Below, in pieces: positions 45,439 through 54,508 of a DNA stretch of 64,000 nt. Positions within the stretch are counted from its first letter, which is position 1; each line of letters begins with the position of its first letter. The DNA comes from Streptomyces sp. T12 (GTDB lineage: Bacteria > Actinomycetota > Actinomycetes > Streptomycetales > Streptomycetaceae). Under the pieces are notes generated by a model. That model was not told the origin of the DNA. It made no database searches and saw nothing but the letters and a program-made list of their open reading frames with translations. The position numbers and the translations under genes were made by a program. The DNA lies in the NCBI RefSeq assembly GCF_028736035.1, contig NZ_CP117866.1:1-64000 (forward strand). Reading direction: 5' to 3'.

Positions 45439-45725
45439 GGAGCGCGGGAGCGTAAACGCCCGTGCGTGCCTCGCCCCGCGAGGACAGATTTCAGGCCATT
45501 TCATACCCCAGGCACATCGGCCACACCTTCAACCGGCGAACGGAATGAAAGACCTCTCACCTCCCCGACCATGAGGACCGATCTGCCATTCCAGCCACTG
45601 ATTGAATAGGCAATGGGGTCCGAATTCCAGCGGCAGGACAGAATTCAGCACCAGCGTCCTGAGACGGGAGCGACAAGGCGGGTACTTCGAGGCATCGAAC
45701 ACCGCAAACAGAAAGGAGTCACATC

Positions 45726-46172
45726 ATGCGACCAATGACACGTTGGGCAATGGCAGGGGCCCTGCTCACCACGGCTCTTGCGGGCCCTCTGAGCATGCCT
45801 GCCCACAGCGCGCCCGCCCCCGCACCCGCCTCGCTGTACGCCCCCTCGGCGCTGGTCATGACCACTGGCCACGGAGAGAAGGCCGCCACCGCGACACCGG
45901 AGCGCGCGGTGACGGTGAACTGTGCGTACACCACCTCGGGAACTCACCCCGACCCGCGACAAGCCTGCGCGGATCTGGACCGCGTGAACGGGGACCTCGA
46001 CCGCTTGGCCACACTCCGCGGGAATGAGGCGGCACAAATCTGCACCAGGGAATACCGCCCCATTGTCGTCACCGTTCAAGGTGTATGGCGTGGTACACGC
46101 ATAAACTACGAGCACGCCTTCGCCAATCCTTGCATCAAGGAAACTCAAGGGGCTGCGGCATTTACCTTCTGA
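45726..46172 (+). CDS. Subtilisin inhibitor-like protein (SSI, I16)
   Basis: 148 residues. A signal peptide (MAGALLTTALAGPLSMPAHS) leads to the SSI fold: Cys66-Cys81 and Cys106-Cys136 are at the conserved positions, with QACADLDRVNGDLDRL and IVVTVQGVWRGTRINYEHAF, ending in FTF. The reactive-site loop is ICTREYRPI, so P1 is Arg108 and the likely target is a trypsin-like protease; P2 is Thr where Pro is usual. AAGGAG precedes ATG 45726, and a GC-rich hairpin follows the stop. Confidence 0.9.
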   Translation: MRPMTRWAMAGALLTTALAGPLSMPAHSAPAPAPASLYAPSALVMTTGHGEKAATATPERAVTVNCAYTTSGTHPDPRQACADLDRVNGDLDRLATLRGNEAAQICTREYRPIVVTVQGVWRGTRINYEHAFANPCIKETQGAAAFTF

Positions 46173-46205
46173 GCCACCACGGCCGAGGTAAAGCCTCACA
46201 TCGAC

Positions 46206-46240
46206 GGGGCGGGGCGCACACTGGCGGGCGGCCCGCCCCT
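46206..46240 (+). terminator. GC-rich hairpin after SSI gene
   Basis: GGGGCGGG and CCCGCCCC, with a nested GGCGGG/CCCGCC, lie between the SSI stop and the convergent senR-like gene. It can serve both directions. Confidence 0.5.
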
Positions 46241-46270
46241 TCCGTATGCGCGCTCCAGGCGGACCGTACG

Positions 46271-46912
46271 TCACGGCAGCAGACGTCGCTCCTTCGCGAC
46301 CGCCACCGCGCCCGCGCGCGTGTCGACGCCGAGCTTGTCGTAGATGCGCCGTAGGTGGGTCTTGACCGTGGCCTCGCTGATGTACAGGGCGCGGGCGATG
46401 TCGCGGTTGCCGATGCCTCGGGCGAGCTGGGCGAGGATGTCGCGTTCGCGGTCGGTGAGGGTGGGGCGGGGTCGGCGCAGGTTGGCCATGACGCGGCTGG
46501 CGACCGGTGCCGACAGGGCGGTACGTCCCTGTGCGGCGGCGTGGATCGCGGCGAAGAGCTCGTCGGGGCGTTCGGCCTTGAGCAGGTAGCCGGTGGCGCC
46601 CGCCTCGATGGCGCGGGTGATGTCGGCGTCGGTGTCGTAGGTGGTCAGGACCAGGACGTGGGCGCGGGAGCCGGGCGCGGAGGTGAGGCGGCGGGTGGTC
46701 TCCACGCCGTCGATGCCCTCACCGAGCTGCAGGTCCATCAGCACCACGTCCGGGGCGATTTTCGCGGCCAGCGCGAGCGCCTCCTCGCCGGTGCCGGCCT
46801 CGCCGACGACCTCGATGTCCGGGGCGCTGTCCAGCAGGGCGAGCAGCCCGGCCCGTACGACGGCGTGGTCGTCGCAGACCAGGATCCGCACGGGAGCGCG
46901 GTCGGGGGTCAT
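46271..46912 (-). CDS. senR: LuxR/NarL-type response regulator (SenR-like)
   Basis: 213 residues. The receiver domain has ILVCDDHAVVRAGLLALLDS and phospho-acceptor Asp in DVVLMDLQLGEG. The C-terminal LuxR HTH is LTDREIRDILAQLARG-like, here LTDRERDILAQLARGIGNRD, then ISEATVKTHLRRIYDKLGV. Its ATG overlaps the stop of the kinase gene (ATGA), so the pair is translationally coupled. With the divergent HbpS-like gene nearby it matches the SenS/SenR heme and redox-sensing system of Streptomyces; assignment rests on context. Confidence 0.8.
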   Translation of the reverse strand: MTPDRAPVRILVCDDHAVVRAGLLALLDSAPDIEVVGEAGTGEEALALAAKIAPDVVLMDLQLGEGIDGVETTRRLTSAPGSRAHVLVLTTYDTDADITRAIEAGATGYLLKAERPDELFAAIHAAAQGRTALSAPVASRVMANLRRPRPTLTDRERDILAQLARGIGNRDIARALYISEATVKTHLRRIYDKLGVDTRAGAVAVAKERRLLP

Positions 46913-48126
46913 CGGGGCGCCTCCAGGGGGACGGCGGCGGACAGGACGGTGCCCTCGCCGGGAGCGGATTCGACGGTCAGGGTGCCGCCGAGGGCACGTA
47001 GGCGGGCCCGCATCGCGGGCAGTCCGTGGCCGCGTTCCGCGTCTGGGGAGGCGGGCAGTGCGGTGGGGTCGAAGCCGTGGCCGTCGTCGGTGACGTCCAG
47101 GACAACCGCGTCGTCGAGGAGGGTGAGGGTGAGCGTGGCGTTGTCGGCGACGGCGTGTTCACGGACGTTGGCCAGGGCGCCCTGGGCGATGCGCAGCAGG
47201 GCGGACTGGACCCGGTCGGGCAACTCGGGGAGTCGGCCGTCGTCGTCGATGTGGACGCGCACGGCGAGGTGCGCCCCGGAACCGGAACCGGCCTCGCGTG
47301 CGGCCAGGGCGCGCAGCGCCTGGGCGAGACCGCCGCCGCGGGCGAGGTCGGCGGGGGCCAGGTCGTGCACGAAGCGCCGGGCCTCGGCGAGGTTGTGCTC
47401 GGCGACGGACGCGGCGGTGCGGACGTGGGCGCGGGCCTTGGCCGGTTCGCTGTCCCACACCCGGTCCGCCGCCTGGAGCAGCATCCGCTGGCTGGACAGG
47501 CCCTGGGCGAGCGTGTCGTGGATCTCCATGGACAGCCGCTGGCGTTCGGCGAGGGTGCCCCCGCGGCGTTCGGCGGCGGCGAGTTCGTGGCGGGTGCGGA
47601 TCAGGTCGTCGATCAGGACGCGCTGGCGTGCGGTGTGCCGTTCCATCTGGAGGAACACGGCGGTGGCGAGGGCGGCGACGGCGGGCGGGGCGAGGACCAG
47701 GTTGGGGTCGAAGCGGCCCGCGAGCTGTACCTGCGCGGCGACGACGAACACGGTCAGGAGCGCCACGAGCGCGAGTGCCGCGCGCGGCGGCAGCGTGCGC
47801 AGGCCGGTGTAGAACAGGGGCACCGCGCACCAGGCGAAGCTGGGGGCGAGCACGACGAGGATCATCCACACCACGACGACCAGCGCCAGCCAGGCCGTGT
47901 GCCGCCGAGTGGGCCGTGGGCCCGCGTCACCGGCCTTGGGGCCCAGCAGATGCAGCACGGTGAGCACTACGCACAGCGCGGTGATCCACGGCGTACTCGG
48001 TTCGCCGGGGTGGCGCAGCAGGAAGCGGGCGAGCGCTCCGCCGAGCAGCAGGAAGAACGCCGCGTGCATCACGGCGCCGAGCCACCGGGTGTCCACGGCG
48101 TCCGGTTCGTACGGCCGGTTCCCCAT
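46909..48126 (-). CDS. senS: Histidine kinase (SenS-like)
   Basis: 405 residues from ATG 48126, which has GGGAGG at good spacing. Five hydrophobic segments (for example AAFFLLLGGALARFLL, AWLALVVVVWMILVVLAP and ALALVALLTVFVVAAQV) precede the HisKA_3 domain with phospho-His in RLSMEIHDTLAQGLSSQRML. The ATPase domain has NVREHAVADNATLTLTLL, DDGHGFDP and ERGHGLPAMRARLRAL. The layout agrees with SenS, whose input is the extracellular heme-binding protein HbpS. Operon order is senS-senR. Confidence 0.8.
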   Translation of the reverse strand: MGNRPYEPDAVDTRWLGAVMHAAFFLLLGGALARFLLRHPGEPSTPWITALCVVLTVLHLLGPKAGDAGPRPTRRHTAWLALVVVVWMILVVLAPSFAWCAVPLFYTGLRTLPPRAALALVALLTVFVVAAQVQLAGRFDPNLVLAPPAVAALATAVFLQMERHTARQRVLIDDLIRTRHELAAAERRGGTLAERQRLSMEIHDTLAQGLSSQRMLLQAADRVWDSEPAKARAHVRTAASVAEHNLAEARRFVHDLAPADLARGGGLAQALRALAAREAGSGSGAHLAVRVHIDDDGRLPELPDRVQSALLRIAQGALANVREHAVADNATLTLTLLDDAVVLDVTDDGHGFDPTALPASPDAERGHGLPAMRARLRALGGTLTVESAPGEGTVLSAAVPLEAPR

Positions 48127-48360
48127 ACGGGGTCGCCTCCCTTCCCGCTTGTGGGCGCTGAACTGGGCAAACACCTTCATTGTGGCCCGGTGCGCGGGCC
48201 GGGCAGGTCAACCGATCGGATGACACCGGTGTCGTCCGTCGCGCGACCGGGAGGCAGCCGGAACGTCGACCGTCGCGGCCTGGTTCCGGGTCGAGGGTGG
48301 AGGGCGGACGAAGCGGGGCGGCAACCGGGCCGCCCGCCCACCGAAGGAGTCGACCGACCC

Positions 48361-48930
48361 ATGAACCGAGTGCACAAGCAGTTCTCCCGCCGTGCCCGCG
48401 TCGCCACCGGCGGCGCCGTGCTCGCCGTCGTCGCCCTGGCGGGCTTCAGCGCGGTGTCCGCGAACGCCTCGGCACCCGCCTCGGCGCCCGCCGCCACCAC
48501 CTCGGCCGTTGCCCCGGACCGGGCCACGACCACCTCCACCCACCTGACGATCGACGCCGCCACCAAGGCCGCGCAGGCCGCGCTCGACGCCGCCGAGAAG
48601 GAGAACCAGCGCGTCACGGTCGCCGTCGTCGACCGCAACGGCAACACGATCGTCACCCTGCGCGGCGACGGCGCCGGACCGCAGTCCTACGAGTCCGCCG
48701 AGCGCAAGGCGTTCACCGCGGTCGCCTGGAACGCCCCCACCTCCCAGCTGGCCGAGCGCCTGGCACAGGCCCCCAACCTCAAGGACATCCCCGGCACCCT
48801 GTTCCTGGCGGGCGGCGTCCCCGTCACCGCCGACAAGGCGCCGATCGCCGGCATCGGCGTCGCGGGCGCCCCGTCCGGCGCGCTGGACGAGAAGTTCGCG
48901 CAGGCGGGGGCGGACGCGATCGCTCGCTAG
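48361..48930 (+). CDS. hbpS: Extracellular heme-binding protein HbpS-like (GlcG family)
   Basis: 189 residues. A signal peptide (VATGGAVLAVVALAGFSAVS) leads to the GlcG/HbpS domain: HLTIDAATKAAQAALDAAEK, RVTVAVVDRNGNTIVTLRGD, YESAERKAFTAVAWNAPTS and LAGGVPVTADKAPIAGIGVA. GAAGGAG precedes ATG 48361. It is divergent from the senS-like gene across a 234-bp gap. In S. reticuli HbpS binds heme, protects against oxidative stress and modulates SenS; the same role is expected here. Confidence 0.85.
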   Translation: MNRVHKQFSRRARVATGGAVLAVVALAGFSAVSANASAPASAPAATTSAVAPDRATTTSTHLTIDAATKAAQAALDAAEKENQRVTVAVVDRNGNTIVTLRGDGAGPQSYESAERKAFTAVAWNAPTSQLAERLAQAPNLKDIPGTLFLAGGVPVTADKAPIAGIGVAGAPSGALDEKFAQAGADAIAR

Positions 48931-49038
48931 AGCCTGTCCGGCGGATCAGCCCCTCGCACCCAGGCACGTCACATCCACAACTCGCCCTGCCGGCCGGGCG
49001 GATGGCCTCGTGCGGTGAGCGATGACGGCGTGCCCGGG

Positions 49039-49635
49039 TCAGCCGGTGCCGAGGGCCATGAGGAGGCGGGCACAACGGGCCGTCATCTCGGACGTGTTCT
49101 GATCCGGGTGCTCGAACCACCAGCGCATCACGGCTGTGACGGCGTGCTGCCACACGTGGTTGAGCAGGTCGTGGTCGAGCGGGTCGTCCTGTCCGGCACC
49201 GGCCAGCAGCTGCGCGGCACCGGCGGCGCCCATGGCGGCGAGGCGCTCACGGTAGCGGTTCACGGCGTCGCGCATCTCGCCGGCCGGGGGCAGAGCCGGG
49301 TCGTAGAGGACGGACCAGGCATACCGGCAGTGCTCGACCGCGGTGAAGATCGCAGTGAGCGTGTCGACGGCGTGACCGGTCGATCCGCTGCGGGACCGGG
49401 CGGCGGCCACCGAGTCCACCAAGAGGGCGCCGACATGGTGGACGCAGGCGAGGTACAGGCCGTCCTTGGAGTCGAAGTAGCTGTAGATGAGGGGCTTGGA
49501 GATGCCCGCGCGCCGTGCGACGGCGGCGACGGACACGCCTGCGTAGCCGTGTCTGCCGAACTCCTCCACGGCCACGTCGACGATCTGCAGCTCCCGATCG
49601 GCGCGGGAGACGCCCTTGGTTCCGGCCTTGCCCAT
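49039..49635 (-). CDS. TetR-family regulator
   Basis: 198 residues. The HTH is ADRELQIVDVAVEEFGRHGY, then VSVAAVARRAGISKPLIYSY and FDSKDGLYLACV. The C-terminal ligand domain is helical and rich in Trp and Ala. ATG 49635 has AGGA upstream; TTG 49653 and ATG 49644 are alternatives. It is divergent from the FAD oxidase gene with an operator-like palindrome between them, so it probably controls both. Confidence 0.85.
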   Translation of the reverse strand: MGKAGTKGVSRADRELQIVDVAVEEFGRHGYAGVSVAAVARRAGISKPLIYSYFDSKDGLYLACVHHVGALLVDSVAAARSRSGSTGHAVDTLTAIFTAVEHCRYAWSVLYDPALPPAGEMRDAVNRYRERLAAMGAAGAAQLLAGAGQDDPLDHDLLNHVWQHAVTAVMRWWFEHPDQNTSEMTARCARLLMALGTG

Positions 49636-49658
49636 GAGGCTCATCCTAGCCAACGATA

Positions 49659-49687
49659 TGACCGAGCAGTAATTTACCCACTGGTCA
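49659..49687. promoter_or_regulatory. TetR-operator-like palindrome
   Basis: TGACC and GGTCA frame a 29-bp element with an AT-rich centre (GTAATTTAC) in the divergent promoter region of the tetR-like and FAD-oxidase genes. Confidence 0.45.
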
Positions 49688-49733
49688 ATTCGACGGACGG
49701 CGCAGGGAGAGCGGGCGACATGACGCGATCGCG

Positions 49734-51308
49734 GTGGGCGGTGCGGAGCTCGACGCCTTGCTGGGGCGGGTGCGGGCAGTGATGCCGGGCGAGCTGACGG
49801 CCCACGAGCCGCCCAGCGTCGCCTCGCTCGATCTGCCCGGGCCGCGCGTGGCTCCCCCGGCCTCCCTGGCCGGCGTGTGCTCCGCCGATCCGGCCGACCG
49901 GGCCGCGCACGCGCATGGCAAGGCGTTCCGGGACGTGGTGCGCAATCTGCACGGGGACCTGCGCCATGTACCGGACCTCGTCGCCCGCCCCCGTGACGAG
50001 CGCGACGTGACCGACCTGCTCGACTGGTGCACTCGCGAGGGCATCGCGGTGGTCCCGTTCGGCGGCGGCAGTTCGGTGGTGGGCGGTGTCGAGGCGCGGT
50101 GCGACGACCACCCCGCCGTCGTCACCGTCGACCTCGAGCGTCTGAGCAGGGTCCTGGAGATCGACGCCACCAGTCGTGCCGCGCGGATCCAGGCGGGCGT
50201 GTTCGGCCCGCAGCTGGAAGACCAACTGAGGCCGCACGGCCTGACCTTGCGGCACTTTCCGCAGTCCTTCGAGTTCTCCACTCTGGGCGGCTGGCTCGCC
50301 ACCCGGGCGGGCGGGCACTACGCGACGCTGTACACGCACATCGACGACCTGCTCGAATCGATGCGTGTGGTGACACCCGTCGGGATCAGCGAGTCGCGGC
50401 GGCTGCCGGGCTCGGGTGCCGGACCGTCACCGGACCGGCTCTTCCTGGGCAGTGAGGGAACGCTGGGGATCATCACCGAGGCATGGATGCGTCTGCAGGA
50501 GCGCCCGCGTTGGCGCGCCGGTACCTCCGTGCGGTTCAGCGACTACGAATCGGCGGTGGCGGCCACCCGGGCCGTCGCGCAGAGCGGGCTGAACCCGGCG
50601 AACTGCCGTCTGCTCGACGCGACCGAGGCGCTGATCAACGCCGGCGTGAGCGTCGGCGGCGGCGTCCTCGTCCTCGCCTTCGAGTCGGCGGACCACCCGG
50701 TGCGCGCCGGTCTGGAGCGAGCGGTGGAACTGTGCCGGGACCACGGCGGCGAGCCGTCCGCCGACGCTGCGGGAAGGTCTGATGGCGACGCGCGAGGTGA
50801 GTCCGTCGGCGACGTGCGCGGCGAGTCCGCCGCCGAGACATGGCGCTCGTCGTTCCTGCGGATGCCTTACCAACGGGACGCGCTGGCTCGCCACTCGGTG
50901 ATCGCCGAGACCTTCGAGACGGCCTGCACCTGGGACAGGTTCGGCGCACTGCATGAGGCGGTCACCGAGGCGGCACGGCGGGCTCTCGCCGAGGTCGCGG
51001 GGACGGGGGTGATCGCGTGCCGCTTCACCCATGTCTACCCGGACGGCCCGGCGCCGTACTTCAGTGTGTACGCGCCCGGCCGCTGGGGCAGCATCGTCAG
51101 CCAGTGGGACCACATCAAGGCCGCGGTCTCCGAGGCGATCGCGGAAAGCGGCGGCACGATCACCCATCACCACGCGGTCGGCCGCGATCACCGGCCCTGG
51201 TACGACCGCCAGCGCCCCGGCCCCTTCGCCGCCGCGCTCACCGCCGCCAAGTCCGCTCTCGACCCGGCCGGCGTCCTCAATCCCGGAGTGCTGCTGCCGG
51301 CGCGGTGA
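49734..51308 (+). CDS. FAD-binding oxidase, alkyl-DHAP synthase-like
   Basis: 524 residues from GTG 49734. The FAD_binding_4 domain has VARPRDERDVTDLLDWC, IAVVPFGGGSSVVGGVE and FPQSFEFSTLGGWLATRAGG. The C-terminal part contains ACRFTHVYPDGPAPYFSVYA and TITHHHAVGRDHRPWYDRQ; the HHHAVGRDH block is characteristic of alkyldihydroxyacetonephosphate synthases and relatives. Ether-lipid or 2-hydroxyacid oxidation is possible. The usual WWGWG start is not seen; ATG 49720 in another frame (MTRSRW) suggests a possible N-terminal frameshift. Confidence 0.8.
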   Translation: MGGAELDALLGRVRAVMPGELTAHEPPSVASLDLPGPRVAPPASLAGVCSADPADRAAHAHGKAFRDVVRNLHGDLRHVPDLVARPRDERDVTDLLDWCTREGIAVVPFGGGSSVVGGVEARCDDHPAVVTVDLERLSRVLEIDATSRAARIQAGVFGPQLEDQLRPHGLTLRHFPQSFEFSTLGGWLATRAGGHYATLYTHIDDLLESMRVVTPVGISESRRLPGSGAGPSPDRLFLGSEGTLGIITEAWMRLQERPRWRAGTSVRFSDYESAVAATRAVAQSGLNPANCRLLDATEALINAGVSVGGGVLVLAFESADHPVRAGLERAVELCRDHGGEPSADAAGRSDGDARGESVGDVRGESAAETWRSSFLRMPYQRDALARHSVIAETFETACTWDRFGALHEAVTEAARRALAEVAGTGVIACRFTHVYPDGPAPYFSVYAPGRWGSIVSQWDHIKAAVSEAIAESGGTITHHHAVGRDHRPWYDRQRPGPFAAALTAAKSALDPAGVLNPGVLLPAR

Positions 51309-51552
51309 GCACTGGACTGTGCGCACGGGGTGGTCGCGTACCGCCCGTGGCGCCTCCGGGAGGCCCACCGGCCTGTCGACTCAGCGTTCCCCCACGTCGA
51401 TTCCCTTGATCTTCGCGCCTCTCGCCCTGCTGATCGGCCTCCTGAGCGCTTGAGCTTCCATAGCACCCCGATATCCACCCAATGCCGCATACATGATGGA
51501 ACGGGGGAAACTCGGACCGGGAACCGTTGGTGACGCGCGGAGGGAGTACGCA

Positions 51553-52083
51553 ATGAGCCAGGTCAGGACGAGTTCCTCGGATCTCCCTCAGCCGTTGCGG
51601 GCCTTGGGCGCCGGGTTCCGCCACTTGCCCGGAGCCGGGCAGGTGAGCCGGGTCGCCGGCGGTGCGCTGGATCGGATTGGAGCGGTCTCGCCACGCGGAC
51701 GGCGGATCGCGGTCTACACCGGAGCCGGGGTGCTCGGCGTGGCCGGCGTGGTGGAATGGCCCCTGGCTCTCACCGGGGCGGCCGTCGCCTGGCTGACCCA
51801 GCCGCGCCCCCGCCAGGGCTCGCAGGGAAAGACGGCACAGAACGACATGGCGCAGGACAGCGGGCGGCGGCCAACTGCGGTCGGGGCCGGCAATGATCCC
51901 GCCGGAGCCGCCGACGCCCCGTCGGAGTCCCACAGCCCCGGCGACAGGCTGGCCCCCTCCCACTTCCAGCACGACCGCCCTGAACACGGCAGGCACGATC
52001 AACCCGCCAAGGTCGGCGACCCTGCCACGGCGTCGGCGCTCAAGAAGGTCGCGGAGGCCTCCGCACACCACGACGAACCGTAG
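51553..52083 (+). CDS. Hypothetical protein with central hydrophobic segment
   Basis: 176 residues. LPQPLRALGAGFRHLPGAG is followed by a hydrophobic stretch (VYTGAGVLGVAGVVEWPLAL) and a long disordered, charged tail rich in Gly, Pro and His. GGAGGGAG precedes ATG 51553. Convergent with the VC0807-like gene. The tail suggests no enzymatic role. Confidence 0.6.
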   Translation: MSQVRTSSSDLPQPLRALGAGFRHLPGAGQVSRVAGGALDRIGAVSPRGRRIAVYTGAGVLGVAGVVEWPLALTGAAVAWLTQPRPRQGSQGKTAQNDMAQDSGRRPTAVGAGNDPAGAADAPSESHSPGDRLAPSHFQHDRPEHGRHDQPAKVGDPATASALKKVAEASAHHDEP

Positions 52084-52096
52084 CTGTGAATCTCCC

Positions 52097-52891
52097 TCAG
52101 CTCTGCTGGGCGGTGGCGAGGCCGGCGGAGTCGAGATCGCCCTCGAAGGACTCGACGGGCCGACCAGCCTCAGTCTCCCCCTCCCCCTCGCCCTCCTCCT
52201 TGGTCTTCGCCTCCGACTTCGCCTCCGCGATGACCATCCGAGCCATCGGACCGGCGCCCAGCGCACCGCCGACCAGGAAGCCCACCCCCATGGCGACGAC
52301 CATGATCACATTGCCGACCCACACCATGGTGTCCACCGGCAGCGTGTAGGCCCCCACGACCCGCACCACGCACTCCGCGAGCAGTACGCCACCCCACACC
52401 AGCGAGAACACCCGCTCGGCCCGCCGAAACCGCACCGACCCGGCGTGCAGCCGCGCCCACGCGGCCTCCCGGCCCGGGTCCCCCTTCACCACCCAGGGCT
52501 TCATACCGGCCGTCATCATCGGCTTGCCGAGCGCCACGGACACGATGATCCCGATCCCGATCGTGCTGCTGACCGCGCTGTCCTTGGCGATCATCAACCG
52601 CGGGTCACCGGCCACGAAGCCGAGCAGCACAGACACGACGTTCACGAACAGGATGAGGGCCGCCAGCCCGTTGACCTCGCGCGCCTTCACCACGCCCCAC
52701 CCGGTCCGCACGGCCGGCACGATACTGCTCAGGCCGAGCGCCATCAGCGTGCTCATCCCGAAGCCGTTCTTCAGGAGGTAGTACGCCCCGAGGGGCACCG
52801 CCACATCGATGAGCAGCGGCGCGAAATTCCGCACCGCACGCCGGCCGTTGGTGGCACTTCCCTTGATGCTGGTCCCCGTGTTCGTCGTCAT
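52097..52891 (-). CDS. VC0807-family integral membrane protein
   Basis: 264 residues from ATG 52891. At least five membrane segments are visible, for example LIDVAVPLGAYYLLKNGFG, ALILFVNVVSVLLGFVAGDP and MVWVGNVIMVVAMGVGFLVG. DPRLMIAKDSAVSSTIGIGI is the family-type motif. The C-terminus is an acidic Glu/Gly tail. Function unknown; related proteins have been annotated as intracellular septation-like. Confidence 0.75.
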   Translation of the reverse strand: MTTNTGTSIKGSATNGRRAVRNFAPLLIDVAVPLGAYYLLKNGFGMSTLMALGLSSIVPAVRTGWGVVKAREVNGLAALILFVNVVSVLLGFVAGDPRLMIAKDSAVSSTIGIGIIVSVALGKPMMTAGMKPWVVKGDPGREAAWARLHAGSVRFRRAERVFSLVWGGVLLAECVVRVVGAYTLPVDTMVWVGNVIMVVAMGVGFLVGGALGAGPMARMVIAEAKSEAKTKEEGEGEGETEAGRPVESFEGDLDSAGLATAQQS

Positions 52892-53083
52892 GCACCCAGC
52901 TTCCCGGCCGCCGACGGGCCACCGGTAGAAACGATCGTCCGGCCCTCGACATGACAAATGTCAGCACCGCACCACCGCCGCACATCGCCGGAGCAGGTCA
53001 GCCAACTCGCCCAAGTCGGCAAAGCGTTGAGGAGCCCGGCGAGCCTCGCGGCAGCGCATTGCCTGTCCAAGTGCCAACCTCGC

Positions 53084-54508
53084 TCAGGCCCCCGGTTCCT
53101 CCGGTGTCGCCGGCGGCTCGGCAGGGGTCGTAGCCGGCGGGCGGAAGAGGACGGCTCGGGCTACAGGCGGGGCGAACAGGGCGGTGACGGGTGCGGAGAG
53201 GGTCAGTACGGAGCGGAAGGCGCGCCCTACGACGGGGTCGCCGGTAGCGCACTCCTGGACGCGCCCCAGGTACCAGTCGGCGGCGCGGTCCGCGGGCCTG
53301 CCGGCCACCGCGTTGCCGATCGCGCCCGGCATCTTGCGGTCCGCCCCGGCGGAGATGTCCCACGCCTGCCGGGACGCCGCGAGGAGTGCCTGCTGCACGC
53401 GCCGCGTCGTGGGGGTCCGGCGTGGATCGGACAGTGCATCGCGCAGAGCGACCGCGCTCATCGCGGCGACGGCCATGCCCTGCCCGTAGATCGGGTTGAA
53501 GGTGCACAGGGCGTCGCCGGTGGCGACGAAGCCGGCCGGGCCACTGCCGGGCACGTCGTAGCGGCGGCGGACATTGGCGGTCCGCCGGTAGCCGAACGCC
53601 GGCGAGAGCGGTTCGGCCTCGTCCAGCCACCGGTGCAGAAGCGGATGCGGCAGCCTCTTGGTGTACGTCACGAACTCGTCGTCGCCCGTGGGCGGTTCGT
53701 CACCGCGCAGCCCCGAGACGATGACCAGATGGCTGCCGTCCTCCAGCGGCAGCGCACCGCCGGCGTGGACCTGGTCGGGGCTCGGGTAGACGTAGTAGCC
53801 GAGGGTGTCACCGTCGAGGACGCCGCTCTTGCCGCGGTAGATGCGCGAGGCGTAGGCAAGCCCCGTGTCGATGGTCTCCTCGTGCGGGACCTCGGCCCCG
53901 ATCGACGTGAGCCACTGCAGGGCCTTCGTGCCGCTGCCGGAGGCGTCGACGACCAGGTCGGCCTCCAGGGCCCGCTGCTCCCCGCGGGCGTCGCCGGAGC
54001 GGTCCCGCAGCACCACGCCCCGCACGCGTGAGGCGTCGCCGAGGAGCCCTACGACATCGGTCCCCTCCTCCACGCCGATCACGGGATTGGCCAGGACCCG
54101 CCGCCGCACCAGCTCCTCGAGTTGCGCGCGGGAACCGGTGTAGATGTGTGTCGTGGCGGGCGTCCGGCGGAACCAGCGGCCGTTCTGCCACAGCACCATG
54201 TCCGAGGGCATGCCCACCCGCGGCGCCCCCGCGGCCCGTAGCTCCGCCAGGATGGCTGGCAGCAGCGACTCCAGGGCCACCTGCCCGGCCTCCAGCAGGA
54301 CGTGCGGATGCCTGCCCTGGGGGACGCCCGGCCGCGGCCTCGTCCCGTCCGGGAACCGGTCGCGCTCCACGACGGTCACCCGGTCGGCGTGCCCAGCCAG
54401 AACGTGCGCCGCGAGCATCCCCGCGAGACTCCCGCCCACCACCACCGCGTGCCGCCCGCCCCAGTCATCCCCCACGCCCCAACCGCCCTTTCCTCCGGAA
54501 GAGTTCAC
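53084..54508 (-). CDS. FAD-dependent monooxygenase/oxidoreductase
   Basis: About 474 residues. The Rossmann start is AVVVGGSLAGMLAAHVLAGH, with VTVVERDRF. The second FAD motif is GPAGFVATGDALCTFNPIYG, then QGMAVAAMSAVALRDAL. The substrate-domain block is ADLVVDASGSGTKALQWL. GTG 54508 is preceded by GGGGAG; GTG 54475 is an alternative. Members modify polyketide or halogenation substrates; the substrate here is unknown. It lies downstream of a methyltransferase gene on the same strand after a 400-bp gap. Confidence 0.85.
   Translation of the reverse strand: MNSSGGKGGWGVGDDWGGRHAVVVGGSLAGMLAAHVLAGHADRVTVVERDRFPDGTRPRPGVPQGRHPHVLLEAGQVALESLLPAILAELRAAGAPRVGMPSDMVLWQNGRWFRRTPATTHIYTGSRAQLEELVRRRVLANPVIGVEEGTDVVGLLGDASRVRGVVLRDRSGDARGEQRALEADLVVDASGSGTKALQWLTSIGAEVPHEETIDTGLAYASRIYRGKSGVLDGDTLGYYVYPSPDQVHAGGALPLEDGSHLVIVSGLRGDEPPTGDDEFVTYTKRLPHPLLHRWLDEAEPLSPAFGYRRTANVRRRYDVPGSGPAGFVATGDALCTFNPIYGQGMAVAAMSAVALRDALSDPRRTPTTRRVQQALLAASRQAWDISAGADRKMPGAIGNAVAGRPADRAADWYLGRVQECATGDPVVGRAFRSVLTLSAPVTALFAPPVARAVLFRPPATTPAEPPATPEEPGA

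Noticed and set aside
47026..48930. 634-codon plus-strand frame ending in the HbpS-like protein
   Set aside because: The first two thirds are antisense to the kinase gene; the real start is ATG 48361 with its own RBS and signal peptide.
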